64,000 nt of DNA from Roseovarius carneus (GTDB lineage Bacteria > Pseudomonadota > Alphaproteobacteria > Rhodobacterales > Rhodobacteraceae). Each line of letters opens with the position of its first letter. The stretch's first letter is position 1. The notes beneath the pieces are model-generated. The model worked only from the letters and a program-made list of their open reading frames with translations, searched no databases and was not told the origin of the DNA. Location: contig NZ_JAHSPD010000001.1 of NCBI RefSeq assembly GCF_020141465.1, forward strand, positions 1,346,374 through 1,410,373. Direction: 5' to 3'. This document shows positions 51,393-59,124 of the stretch, piece by piece. The translations under genes and the position numbers were made by a program.

Positions 51393-52249
51393 CAGGCGTC
51401 TCCAATGGACACGGGCACAGTTGGAAAGGCCCCCCATTCGGTCCACGAGCCGTCATAGAGCGCATGATCCGTCACGCCGATCCGCTCCAGCGCGAGGTTG
51501 ATGATCGCGGCGCTGATGCCGGAGCCACAGGTGGTGATCACCGGCTTGCTCAGGTCCGCCCCGGCGGCCTCCAGCACGGAGCGCAGATCGTCCGGGCCCT
51601 TCATCGTGCCACGTTCGGTCAGAAGCTCGGTATAGGGCACGCTCTGCGATCCGGGGATGTGGCCCGCGCGCAGGCCCTCGCGCGGCTCAGGCGCCTCGCC
51701 CCGAAACCGGGCCGTGGCGCGGGCATCGAGGATCGTGGCGCTGCCGAGCTTGGAGGCGGTCGCGACTTGGGTCACATCGCGCACACGGTGGTTCTGGCGG
51801 CGCACGGTCATGTGGCGGTCGCGGATCATCGGCGGCATGTCCTCAACGGGGCGGCCCTCGGCCTGCCATTTGGGCAGACCGCCATCCAGCACCGCGATAT
51901 TGTCTTGGCCCATCAGTTTGAAGAGCCACCAAACGCGCGGCGCGGAGAAGATGCCGTGGCTGTCATAGACCACCACCTGATGCCCGTCGCCCACGCCCAT
52001 GGCGCGCATCCGGGACATGAATTTTTCCGTGGGTGGGACCATATGGGGCAAGTCCGAACGTGCGTCGCTCAAATCGTCGATATCGAAAAAGCGCGCGCCG
52101 GGGATATGGGTCTCGGCATATTCCGCGCGTGGATCGCGGTCGGTGCCCGGCAGGAACCAGCTTGCATCCAGCAGACGCAAATCGGGGTCCTTGAGATGGG
52201 CGGCAAGCCAATCTGTGGAGACTAGAATTCTGGGATCGTCCTGCGCCAT
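51392..52249 (-). CDS. sseA: 3-mercaptopyruvate sulfurtransferase
   Basis: This 285-residue protein has two rhodanese domains. The active-site loop CGSGISA near residue 237 in the C-terminal domain matches 3-mercaptopyruvate sulfurtransferases rather than thiosulfate enzymes (CRxGx[RT]). The N-terminal domain has the conserved LLDASWFLPGTDRDP and YDSHGIFSAPRVWW. It transfers sulfur from mercaptopyruvate, which an aminotransferase can make from cysteine. The overlapping aminotransferase gene downstream therefore makes biochemical sense. Confidence 0.92.
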   Translation of the reverse strand: MAQDDPRILVSTDWLAAHLKDPDLRLLDASWFLPGTDRDPRAEYAETHIPGARFFDIDDLSDARSDLPHMVPPTEKFMSRMRAMGVGDGHQVVVYDSHGIFSAPRVWWLFKLMGQDNIAVLDGGLPKWQAEGRPVEDMPPMIRDRHMTVRRQNHRVRDVTQVATASKLGSATILDARATARFRGEAPEPREGLRAGHIPGSQSVPYTELLTERGTMKGPDDLRSVLEAAGADLSKPVITTCGSGISAAIINLALERIGVTDHALYDGSWTEWGAFPTVPVSIGDA

Positions 52250-52335
52250 GATGCCCTCCGGACCGGGAAAAAAAGTAGCGGAAAAAACGCTATCTGGTTA
52301 CCGCGCAGGGGCGCGCGTGGCAAGCCCGCGTGGCC

Positions 52336-52590
52336 CTATTTGGACCCCATGCCGCGCGCGAACCCGGCCACAAGCAATAGACCAGCCCCGCCCGCAGCCC
52401 CGATGCCAATGGCCCAGAGCACCGTCCCCGGCCCCTCGGCCGCACGCCCCAGAAGCGGCAGAACCTGCACCGCAAGCCCCCCGCCCAGCATCCCCAGAAG
52501 CGTCTTGGCCCAAAGCGCAAATCGCGCGCGGCGCCGCCCTGCCAGAACGCCACCCACGCCGCCTGCGATCAGGGCAATAAGCAGATCCAT
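52336..52590 (-). CDS. Small membrane protein of unknown function
   Basis: This 84-residue protein has three hydrophobic glycine-rich segments (GGVGGVLAGRR, then TLLGMLGGGLAVQVLPLL and WAIGIGAAGGAGLLLVAGF). It resembles short transglycosylase-associated/GlsB-like membrane proteins but the motif is not firm. It starts 9 bp after the smpB stop on the same strand, so it may be co-transcribed. Confidence 0.62.
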   Translation of the reverse strand: MDLLIALIAGGVGGVLAGRRRARFALWAKTLLGMLGGGLAVQVLPLLGRAAEGPGTVLWAIGIGAAGGAGLLLVAGFARGMGSK

Positions 52591-52599
52591 CCCGCGCCC

Positions 52600-53076
52600 T
52601 CAGCCGTGATCTTTCAGAAGCCGCTGCTTCTGACGGGCCCAGTCGCGCTTGGCCTCGGTCGCGCGTTTGTCGACGTTCTTTTTGCCTTTGGCGATGCCGA
52701 TCTTCATCTTGGCGATGCCGCGATGGTTGAAATAAAGAACCAGCGGCACAAGGGTCATCCCCTTGCGCTGCGTATCACTCCACAGGCGGGCAAGCTCGCG
52801 GCGCGACACCAACAGCTTGCGGCGGCGTTTTTCCTCGTGACCGAAGGTCTTGGCCTGTTTGTAGGGGGCGATATAGCTGTTCACGAGCCACAATTCGCCA
52901 TCCTCGACCGAGGCATAGCTCTCGGCTATATTCGCGCCGCCCTCGCGCATGGATTTGACCTCGGACCCCTCAAGGATGATACCGCATTCGAGATCTTCCT
53001 CGATCGCGTAATCATACCGCGCGCGCCGATGCTCGGCGATGACCTTGTAGTTTCCGTCTTCTTTTACCTTTGCCAT
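52600..53076 (-). CDS. smpB: SsrA-binding protein SmpB
   Basis: This 158-residue protein binds tmRNA and places it in the A site of stalled ribosomes for trans-translation. The OB-fold contains [37 protein letters not shown] and [14 protein letters not shown]. The basic C-terminal tail (KGKKNVDKR...[12 protein letters not shown]) becomes helical in the mRNA channel. The ATG at 53076 ([10 protein letters not shown]) is preferred over one three codons earlier. The tmRNA gene is not seen in the window. Confidence 0.96.
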   Translation of the reverse strand: MAKVKEDGNYKVIAEHRRARYDYAIEEDLECGIILEGSEVKSMREGGANIAESYASVEDGELWLVNSYIAPYKQAKTFGHEEKRRRKLLVSRRELARLWSDTQRKGMTLVPLVLYFNHRGIAKMKIGIAKGKKNVDKRATEAKRDWARQKQRLLKDHG

Positions 53077-53139
53077 GGGGCGCATCTAAGCATGCGGGGC
53101 CGCACTGTCCACCCGGCGCAGGGCCAAGACACTCTCAGC

Positions 53140-53172
53140 CTTCTTTTTAGCAAAAATACTCCCGCCGGAGGC
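53140..53172 (-). repeat. Dispersed intergenic element, copy 4
   Basis: On the minus strand GCCTCCGGCGGGAGTATTTT continues TGCTAAAAAGAAG. It is between rpmE and smpB, after the rpmE terminator and in the same orientation as the genes. Confidence 0.65.
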
Positions 53173-53202
53173 GTCCGCGCTCGGCTCCGCGCGGGCGGTC
53201 AC

Positions 53203-53240
53203 AAAAAAACGCCGCCCGGCGGGATGCGAGGCGGCGTTTT
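53203..53240 (-). terminator. Rho-independent terminator of the rplS-rpmE operon
   Basis: AAAACGCCGCC (53206-53216) pairs with GGCGGCGTTTT (53230-53240). On the minus strand the stem is followed by TTTTTTT. It lies 22 bp after the rpmE stop and ends the ffh-to-rpmE block. Confidence 0.9.
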
Positions 53241-53262
53241 AACACTTGGCAGAAAGACTGGC

Positions 53263-53484
53263 TTAGAAGCCGAGGCCTTCGTATTTCTTTTTGAACTTCG
53301 ACACACGGCCGCCGGCATCCATAAGACGCGTGCCGCCACCCGTCCATGCAGGGTGCACGGTGGGGTCGATATCCAAAGAGAGCGTGTCGCCCTCTTTGCC
53401 ATAGGTCGAGCGCATTTTCAGGATCGTTCCGTCGGTCATTTTGACGTCGATCATGTGATAGTCGGGATGGATGTCTTTTTTCAT
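53263..53484 (-). CDS. rpmE: 50S ribosomal protein L31
   Basis: This 73-residue protein begins [20 protein letters not shown]. It lacks the four zinc-binding cysteines of the C+ type L31 and so is a zinc-free form, as usual in alphaproteobacteria. The HPAWTGG segment and the basic C-terminus ([11 protein letters not shown]) fit. It begins 11 bp after the rplS stop and ends at a strong terminator. Confidence 0.95.
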   Translation of the reverse strand: MKKDIHPDYHMIDVKMTDGTILKMRSTYGKEGDTLSLDIDPTVHPAWTGGGTRLMDAGGRVSKFKKKYEGLGF

Positions 53485-53495
53485 GGCTGAGATCC

Positions 53496-53879
53496 TTACG
53501 CTTTTGCGCCCGACTTGGGCTTGTAGTTGGATACTTCTGCGATCCGGGCCGATTTGCCGCGACGCGCGCGCAGATAGTAAAGCTTGGCGCGACGGACACG
53601 ACCACGGCGGACCACGGTGATGCTGTCGATGTTGGTCGAATAAAGCGGGAAGACCCGCTCCACGCCTTCACCGAACGAAATTTTGCGGACCGTGAACGAT
53701 CCCGCGATGCCGGTGCCGTTCTTGCGGCTGATGCACACGCCTTCAAAGTTCTGGACCCGGGTGCGGGTGCCTTCGGTCACTTTGAAGCCGACGCGGATGG
53801 TATCCCCGGCCTTGAAATCGGGAAGGTCTTTCCCGAGGGCGGCAATTTGCTCCGCCTCGATCTGAGCGATAATGTTCAT
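53496..53879 (-). CDS. rplS: 50S ribosomal protein L19
   Basis: This 127-residue protein begins [20 protein letters not shown] and contains [20 protein letters not shown] and the basic [20 protein letters not shown]19 sits at the 30S-50S interface. AGGAG is 7 nt before the ATG at 53879; the ATG two codons earlier is too close to that site. The 246 bp between it and trmD holds no gene. Confidence 0.96.
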   Translation of the reverse strand: MNIIAQIEAEQIAALGKDLPDFKAGDTIRVGFKVTEGTRTRVQNFEGVCISRKNGTGIAGSFTVRKISFGEGVERVFPLYSTNIDSITVVRRGRVRRAKLYYLRARRGKSARIAEVSNYKPKSGAKA

Positions 53880-54125
53880 CGCCATTCTCCTAATGTTGCT
53901 TGCGGTTATCGTCCGCAAAGTGTTTTGGCGCCTCAGAGCTCTCGGTCTTCGTTCGGGTCCCTTGGGCGCAGTTGCGTCCAAAGCCCGCCAGAGATCAGGT
54001 CGTCTTTATGTCGGTCTTCCAAAATGCCTGCCCATGATGGCCGTGACGCGTCTCCGGTCGAAGTGGACGGAATCGCCATTGGCCGGGCCTGCCCGGAATG
54101 CTGGGCGTAAAACAGGTCTGCGTGT

Positions 54126-54959
54126 TTATTTCAAGCGTTTTGTGCCGGGCTTTGCGGGGCTTCTGGCCTCATGCGCAGCCCAAAGGTCGGGACGGCGCTC
54201 TTGCGTCAGTGCCTCGCCTTGCGTGCGCCGCCATTTGGCAATCTCGCCGTGATGGCCAGACATCAGGACGGGCGGGATTTCGCGGCCCTGCCAGAGAGCG
54301 GGTTTGGTGTATTGTGGATGCTCCAGCAGGCCGTTGGTGTGGCTTTCGTCGGCCGCACTCGCCTCATTGCCCAAGATGCCGGGGCGCAGCCGCAGGGCCG
54401 CGTCTATCATGGCTTGCGCTGCAATCTCGCCACCGGTCAGTACGTAGTCCCCAAGGCTCACTTCACGCGCTCCGTAATGGTCGATCACGCGCTGATCAAG
54501 CCCCTCAAAACGCCCACAGATCAATGTCAGGCCCGGAGTTTGCGACAGCTCCTCGGCCATGGCCTGGTCAAACCGTTCGCCGCGTGGGCTGAGGTAAATG
54601 AGCGGCACGCCGGGGGCCGCGGTTTTGCGCGCGCTCTCGATGGCAGCGGCCATGACATCTGCGCGCAACACCATGCCCGCGCCGCCGCCGGCGGGTGTGT
54701 CATCGACATTGCGGTGACGGCCCTCGCCAAAGCGGCGCAGGTCAATCGCATCGAGCGACCACAGCCCGTCCTGAAGGGCGCGCCCGGTCAGGCTTTCGCC
54801 CAGGATGCCGGGGAATGCCTCGGGCAAGAGGGTGATCACCTGCACCGCCCACGCATCCTTGAGGCGCGGCGTCGGGGTGATCAACTCCTGCGGCTGCGCG
54901 TTTGCGCGGATGGACTTGCGGCCATAGGATTTCGTCAAAGGTTTGGGGGCGTCGCTCAT
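54126..54959 (-). CDS. trmD: tRNA (guanine-N1)-methyltransferase
   Basis: This SPOUT methyltransferase has 277 residues and makes m1G37, which protects the reading frame. It has an N-terminal extension of about 35 residues (SYGRKSIRANAQPQELITPT) before the conserved WAVQVITLLPEAFPGIL. The knot includes YLSPRGERFDQ, the LICGRFEGLDQRV loop and SLGDYVLTGGE, and HPQYTKP follows. Such an extension is common in Rhodobacterales. It belongs to the rpsP-rimM-trmD-rplS block. Confidence 0.95.
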   Translation of the reverse strand: MSDAPKPLTKSYGRKSIRANAQPQELITPTPRLKDAWAVQVITLLPEAFPGILGESLTGRALQDGLWSLDAIDLRRFGEGRHRNVDDTPAGGGAGMVLRADVMAAAIESARKTAAPGVPLIYLSPRGERFDQAMAEELSQTPGLTLICGRFEGLDQRVIDHYGAREVSLGDYVLTGGEIAAQAMIDAALRLRPGILGNEASAADESHTNGLLEHPQYTKPALWQGREIPPVLMSGHHGEIAKWRRTQGEALTQERRPDLWAAHEARSPAKPGTKRLK

Positions 54960-55146
54960 GCCGGGTCGATACAATGTGCGCGGCGGGCTGGCAAGGATGG
55001 CGCGCCCGGGCAGGGATGCCCGTGACGGAAAAGTCCGGCCTTGGTCTTTGCCAATAACGGATAGTGCCATGTGCCGGGTACGCCCGCATCGCCGCGGATT
55101 CGCCCAGTGTGGCACAAAGCCCGGAGAAGTCCCGCTCGCTCGCGAC

Positions 55147-55662
55147 TCAGCTTTCGGGCAAAAGCCCCTCTGGCGGGTCCGCGACAATGCGGCGTGACGC
55201 CAGATCGACGGTGGGCACAGCGCGCTTGGTGAAGGGCAAAAGCACCGTGTCCGCCCCGCCGGGCAGGGTCAGTTCCAAAAGGTCAGACGCGCCGTGGTTG
55301 AGCACAGATTTCACCCGGCCCAGAGGCACGCCGCCCGTGTCGAACACATCCAGCCCCACGAGGTCGGCATGGTAATATTCATCATCCGGCAGGCTGGGCA
55401 GCTTGGTGCGCGCCACAAAAAGCTGCACGCCGCGCAGGGCGTCGGCCTCCTCGCGGGTGCGCACGCCCGAGAGCTTCGCGGTCAGGCCGTTCTTGGCCTG
55501 CCCGGTGATGGTGGCGCTGAACGCGCGGCTGCCATCTTCAAGGCCAAGAGGGCCATAGCCCGCGATATCTTCGGGCCGCGCCGTGAAGCTCTTGAGCCGC
55601 ACCTCGCCATGCACACCAAAAGCGCCCGCAATGGCACCCACACAGATCATATCATCGCTCAT
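55147..55662 (-). CDS. rimM: Ribosome maturation factor RimM
   Basis: This 171-residue protein binds S19 and assists 16S maturation of the 30S head. The N-terminal RimM domain begins [20 protein letters not shown], and the PRC-barrel domain starts near [16 protein letters not shown] with [10 protein letters not shown] toward the end. Its ATG overlaps the stop of the 47-codon gene upstream (ATGA). trmD follows after 187 bp. Confidence 0.95.
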   Translation of the reverse strand: MSDDMICVGAIAGAFGVHGEVRLKSFTARPEDIAGYGPLGLEDGSRAFSATITGQAKNGLTAKLSGVRTREEADALRGVQLFVARTKLPSLPDDEYYHADLVGLDVFDTGGVPLGRVKSVLNHGASDLLELTLPGGADTVLLPFTKRAVPTVDLASRRIVADPPEGLLPES

Positions 55663-55802
55663 TGTGCGCCTCCCTGACAGATGCCGCTCGAGACGCTGCC
55701 GCCAATGGCGGTGCAGCGCTCGGAATGTTTGTATTTCTCATAGGCAAGCCCGGCCACAAAGACTGCACCAAGCAGCATGAGCGTGCGGATGGGGCGAAAC
55801 AT
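55659..55802 (-). CDS. 47-residue single-span membrane protein between bluB and rimM
   Basis: This tiny protein begins [20 protein letters not shown], a signal-anchor helix. The outward tail [20 protein letters not shown] then holds two cysteines. It overlaps rimM by the four bases ATGA and starts 1 bp after the bluB stop, which argues strongly that it is translated. The function is unknown; I recognise no family. Confidence 0.68.
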   Translation of the reverse strand: MFRPIRTLMLLGAVFVAGLAYEKYKHSERCTAIGGSVSSGICQGGAQ

Positions 55803-55803
55803 C

Positions 55804-56433
55804 TCAGCGCTCCTCCACGGTGAGGCTCTGGGTCCGGTCTTCCCAGCCTGCAATCTCAAGCTCAGGCGTGAGGCCCGTTGTCTCGGGCCAGCCGACACAG
55901 AGATAGGCCACAAGATCCCAGCCTTCAGGCACATCCAGATCGGCCGTCAGCCGCACCGGATCAAGGATCGACACCCAGCCCACGCCCAAGCCCTGCGCGC
56001 GCGCCGCGAGCCAGAAATGTGTGATCGCGCCCACCACCGAATAGCGGCGCATCTCGGGCATGGTGGCAGCACCAAGGCCGCTGCCTTTCGCGGTATCTTC
56101 GTCACAGAAGACGGCGAGTTGCACGGGGGCTTCGCGCATACCAGAAAGCTTCAAGCCGCTGTATATCTTTGATTTATCGCCGTGATAGCCGCTGAGCGCC
56201 TCGGCATTCGCGGCCTCGTAATTGGCCAGAGCCTTGGCGCGCGCCTCTTGCGATTTCACACGGATCACGCGCCACGGCTCGCTAAGCCCCACAGATGGAG
56301 ACAGCATAAACGTATCGAGGCACTGCGCCAGCAATGCCTCGTCCACGTGGTCCGTGCGGAAGCGGCGCACATCGCGCCGCCACCGCATCAGATCAGCCAG
56401 GTCAGTTTGGAAATCCGGCGAGAATTGCGCCAT
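55804..56433 (-). CDS. bluB: 5,6-dimethylbenzimidazole synthase BluB
   Basis: This 209-residue nitroreductase-fold flavoenzyme uses reduced FMN and O2 to make the lower ligand of cobalamin. It matches BluB rather than general nitroreductases through RRDVRRFRTDHV, LSPSVGLSEPWRVIRV, SGLKLSGMREAPVQLAVF and TMPEMRRYSVVGAITHFWLA. No cob operon is adjacent. Mcl1-linked propionyl-CoA metabolism would need cobalamin for methylmalonyl-CoA mutase, a reasonable link at genome level. It lies between rpsP and the 47-codon gene. Confidence 0.9.
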   Translation of the reverse strand: MAQFSPDFQTDLADLMRWRRDVRRFRTDHVDEALLAQCLDTFMLSPSVGLSEPWRVIRVKSQEARAKALANYEAANAEALSGYHGDKSKIYSGLKLSGMREAPVQLAVFCDEDTAKGSGLGAATMPEMRRYSVVGAITHFWLAARAQGLGVGWVSILDPVRLTADLDVPEGWDLVAYLCVGWPETTGLTPELEIAGWEDRTQSLTVEER

Positions 56434-56449
56434 TTCCCCTAAGCCCTGC

Positions 56450-56887
56450 TTAGCTCTCTGCCGCCGCGTCCTCGGACGGCGCTTCTTCTACGGGGGCCTC
56501 TTCGACAGGGGCCTCCTCGGCGGCGGGTGCGGCGGCTGCTTCTGCCGCTGCGGCTGCCTTGGCAGCTTTCTCTTCAACACGGTCCTGCGCCTTCTTGCCG
56601 GGTGTCCCTTTGTTGGGGTTGTTGCGATCTTTCTTCGCAATCACGCCAGCGGCTTCCAGCATACGCGACACACGGTCGGTAGGCTGTGCGCCTTCGTTCA
56701 GCCAGTACTGGATGCGCTCCATGTTCATTTTCACGCGCTCTTCGCTGTCTTTGGGCAGCAGGGGGTTATACGTGCCCAGCTTTTCGATGAAGCGGCCATC
56801 GCGCGGCATGCGGCTGTCGGAAGCGACGATCCGGTAGAAGGGGCGTTTTTTGCTGCCGCCGCGGGCGAGACGAATTTTCATGGCCAT
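56450..56887 (-). CDS. rpsP: 30S ribosomal protein S16 with long acidic tail
   Basis: This 145-residue protein has the S16 domain in the first 85 residues ([20 protein letters not shown]...[19 protein letters not shown]). A C-terminal low-complexity tail follows: a Lys/Ala-rich helix, then repeated EEAPVEE units. The usual length is about 80, so the tail nearly doubles it; such tails occur in this group. AGGAG stands 9 nt before the first ATG. A hairpin lies just upstream of the ribosome-binding site. Confidence 0.95.
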   Translation of the reverse strand: MAMKIRLARGGSKKRPFYRIVASDSRMPRDGRFIEKLGTYNPLLPKDSEERVKMNMERIQYWLNEGAQPTDRVSRMLEAAGVIAKKDRNNPNKGTPGKKAQDRVEEKAAKAAAAAEAAAAPAAEEAPVEEAPVEEAPSEDAAAES

Positions 56888-56916
56888 GTGAGGTATCTCC
56901 TATTGAATGGCTAACT

Positions 56917-56939
56917 GTAGGGGCGGAAATCCGCCCTAC
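56917..56939 (-). promoter_or_regulatory. Stem-loop over the chorismate mutase stop, before rpsP
   Basis: GTAGGGGCGGA pairs with TCCGCCCTAC with one bulged G. The hairpin includes the TAG of the upstream gene and ends about 30 bp before the rpsP start. There is no U-tract. It may be a processing site or a feedback element for S16. Confidence 0.5.
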
Positions 56940-57232
56940 GATTGGTGGCTTTTGTGATGCTGAATGACTTCAGCGATGATGAAGTTCAGGAATTTCTTGG
57001 CGAATTCCGGGTCGAGGTCGGCCTCAAGGGCCAGGTCTTCGAGCCGTGCGATCTGCCGCGCTTCGCGGTCAGGATCAGACGGGGGAAGGTCGTGTTCGGC
57101 TTTCAGCTTGCCCACCGCTTGGGTGTGCTTGAACCGCTCGCCCAGAGTGTAGACGAGGATGGCATCGAGCCGGTCGATACTGTCGCGGTGGCCTTTGAGA
57201 AGGCCCTCTGCGCGGGTGCTGTCATCGGACAT
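56936..57232 (-). CDS. Chorismate mutase (AroQ type)
   Basis: This 98-residue all-helical protein has the AroQ pattern: RDSIDRLDAILVYTLGERFKHTQAVGKLK in helix 1, PPSDPDREARQIARL before helix 2, and FLNFIIAEVIQHH in helix 3. It converts chorismate to prephenate for Phe/Tyr synthesis. The ATG at 57232 (MSDDSTRAEG) is preferred over one further upstream. Position between the GNAT genes and rpsP is common in Rhodobacterales. Confidence 0.9.
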   Translation of the reverse strand: MSDDSTRAEGLLKGHRDSIDRLDAILVYTLGERFKHTQAVGKLKAEHDLPPSDPDREARQIARLEDLALEADLDPEFAKKFLNFIIAEVIQHHKSHQS

Positions 57233-57282
57233 GGGATGTCTCCATATATGTCTCCGAGGCGGCATTGAACGGGGATGCAAGC

Positions 57283-57888
57283 TTAGTCAACGGGCATTCC
57301 CTTCGGACGCAGGGCGGGATCGCAGTAATGGTTGATCTCAAGCTCGATCCCGTCGGAAAGCTGCCCTGAGCGCAGGCGGTCCGGCGCGGGGTGGCGGTAG
57401 ACCGCGTCATTGCCGTCGATTGTTTGGGCCGCATGGTCCTTCACAGCGCCCAAACGCTCGGCCAGTCGGATACTGTCGAGGTTCTTGGGGTCGATGTAGC
57501 TCACCGCCCCGTCCCAGCCCATGTGGTCGTAAAGGTGCCGGCGGGCGGCATGGGTAGCCTCCAGCGCATAGCCCTTGCCCGCTTCACCGGGCCAGATGAT
57601 CCACGCGATCTCGCGCTCGGGCCAGCCCGCGGGGGACCAGCCGCCGGCCATGCCAAGCGTGCGGTCACTCTCGCGGTCATGGATCATCCACATTCCGAAG
57701 CCCCTGATGGACCAGTGGCCAATCTCGGCGGCGTAAAGCATCCACGCCTCATACTTGTTGAGCGGCCCGCCCATGAAGCGCGAGCGATAGGAACTGAACG
57801 TGGCTTTGAAATCGGGGTAATCCTCGGTCTCGGGCGCGCGCAGGATGAGGCGGCGTGTCTCGATCACTGGAATGTTTTGCGTGGGCAT
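57283..57888 (-). CDS. GNAT N-acetyltransferase (RimJ/RimL-like), tandem copy 1
   Basis: This 201-residue GNAT contains IGHWSIRGFGMWMIHD, GWPEREIAWIIWPGEAGKGYA (the acetyl-CoA loop with GKGYA) and SIRLAERLGA. These segments are shared with the two adjacent genes. It probably acetylates an amino group on a protein or small molecule. Its ATG follows the stop of copy 2 with no gap. Confidence 0.88.
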   Translation of the reverse strand: MPTQNIPVIETRRLILRAPETEDYPDFKATFSSYRSRFMGGPLNKYEAWMLYAAEIGHWSIRGFGMWMIHDRESDRTLGMAGGWSPAGWPEREIAWIIWPGEAGKGYALEATHAARRHLYDHMGWDGAVSYIDPKNLDSIRLAERLGAVKDHAAQTIDGNDAVYRHPAPDRLRSGQLSDGIELEINHYCDPALRPKGMPVD

Positions 57889-58428
57889 CTAGAGCGCCTC
57901 CGGGCTTGGATGGCGATAGACGAGCGTGCCGTCCCAATCGGGAAGCTGCGGCAAGGGGGCAGCTTTGTCGAGCGTGCAGCCGAGCCGCTTGGCCAGCGCG
58001 ATGGAGGGTGCGTTGTCGGGGTCGATATAGCTGACGGCGGTGGTCCAACCTAGTGTCCCGTAGGCGTGTGCGCGGGCAGCAATTGCGGCCTCCTCAGCAT
58101 AGCCGTTACCTTCATGAGCGGCGTCCCAAATCCCCCAGCCCAGCTCATGTTCGGGCCAGCCGTAGGGGAAGAAGGGGCCAACATCGCCGATGGCTGTGTC
58201 GGTGCCTTTGAGGCAGAATGAGAAGAGGCCAAAGCCATGTACGGCCCAATGGCCGATGAGCGAGCATGCATGCTCCCACGCGGCATCAGGTGCATAAGGC
58301 CCGCCCATGTATTTGGACCGCTCGGATGTCAGGAAGGGCTGAGATGTGGCCACGTCTTGAGCCGCAAAAGCCCGCAGGGTGAGGCGATCTGTTTCGATCA
58401 CGGGGGTGTTCGGCAGATGGAGGCTCAT
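57889..58428 (-). CDS. GNAT N-acetyltransferase, tandem copy 2
   Basis: This 179-residue paralogue has IGHWAVHGFGLFSF, YGWPEHELGWGIWDAAHEGN and SIALAKRLGCTLDKAAP, then ends VYRHPSPEAL. It overlaps copy 3 by ATGA and abuts copy 1, so all three are translated together. The acetyl-CoA loop here reads EGNGYAEE. The substrate is not known. Confidence 0.88.
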   Translation of the reverse strand: MSLHLPNTPVIETDRLTLRAFAAQDVATSQPFLTSERSKYMGGPYAPDAAWEHACSLIGHWAVHGFGLFSFCLKGTDTAIGDVGPFFPYGWPEHELGWGIWDAAHEGNGYAEEAAIAARAHAYGTLGWTTAVSYIDPDNAPSIALAKRLGCTLDKAAPLPQLPDWDGTLVYRHPSPEAL

Positions 58429-58994
58429 GTGGTGGCCTCCGGGCTGCCATCTATATCGGCGGTGAGGCCCAGATCGGCGGGTGAGGGGTGACGGTAGAGG
58501 TCATCCTCACCCATCTGCACGTTCACATATGTGCGCTCATAGGTGCAGCCCAACCGCTTGGCCAGCGCCACGGAGCGCGTGTTGCCCGGCACGATATTGG
58601 AGGTGAGCGTGCTCAGCCCAAGCTCGGTATAGGCCCATACCCGCGCGCGGGTGGCGGCCTCATGGGCGATGCCGCGGCCCTCATAGCCTGCATAGACGAC
58701 CCAGCCCAGCTCCGGCTCGGGCCAGCCTTCCGGGTTCCAGACGCCGGTGAGGCCGCAAGGCTGGTTCGTGGCGGTGTCCACGATGGTGAAATAGCCATAT
58801 CCGCGCAGCGCCCAGTGGCCGATATTGAGCGCGAACCAGCGCCAGGCCTGCGGGCGATCATCCTCGGCCCCAAAGCCGCCTGCACGCTCGTGATCCAGAA
58901 GGAACGCACAAAGCGGCTCGAAATCAGCCGCTTGCGGCCCGCGTAGGGTGAGGTTTTCGCTGTGCAGCGTTGGGAATTTCAGCTCAAGCGTCAT
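58425..58994 (-). CDS. GNAT N-acetyltransferase, tandem copy 3
   Basis: This 189-residue paralogue has IGHWALRGYGYFTI, EGWPEPELGWVVYAGYEGRG and SVALAKRLGCTYERTY, and ends with YRHPSPADL close to copy 2. It is first of the three in transcription order and lies 130 bp after ffh. Copies 2 and 3 look closer to each other than either is to copy 1, which suggests two duplication steps. Confidence 0.88.
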   Translation of the reverse strand: MTLELKFPTLHSENLTLRGPQAADFEPLCAFLLDHERAGGFGAEDDRPQAWRWFALNIGHWALRGYGYFTIVDTATNQPCGLTGVWNPEGWPEPELGWVVYAGYEGRGIAHEAATRARVWAYTELGLSTLTSNIVPGNTRSVALAKRLGCTYERTYVNVQMGEDDLYRHPSPADLGLTADIDGSPEATT

Positions 58995-59092
58995 GGCGTG
59001 ACCTCAAGGACGCGCTGCCGCGCGGCTTTACACAAGGCTTGTCGGTCGCGTCGCGTCATCGTGTGCGTCCGGGCCTGTGGTGCCGTGGTATT

Positions 59093-59115
59093 GGATATTT
59101 GGGACCAAGAAAAAG
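59093..59115 (+). repeat. Dispersed intergenic element, copy 5
   Basis: GGATATTTGGGACCAAGAAA continues AAG. It lies between ffh and the GNAT genes, oriented against both. The core is recognisable but diverged in the middle. Confidence 0.5.
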
Positions 59116-59124
59116 TCATGAGTG

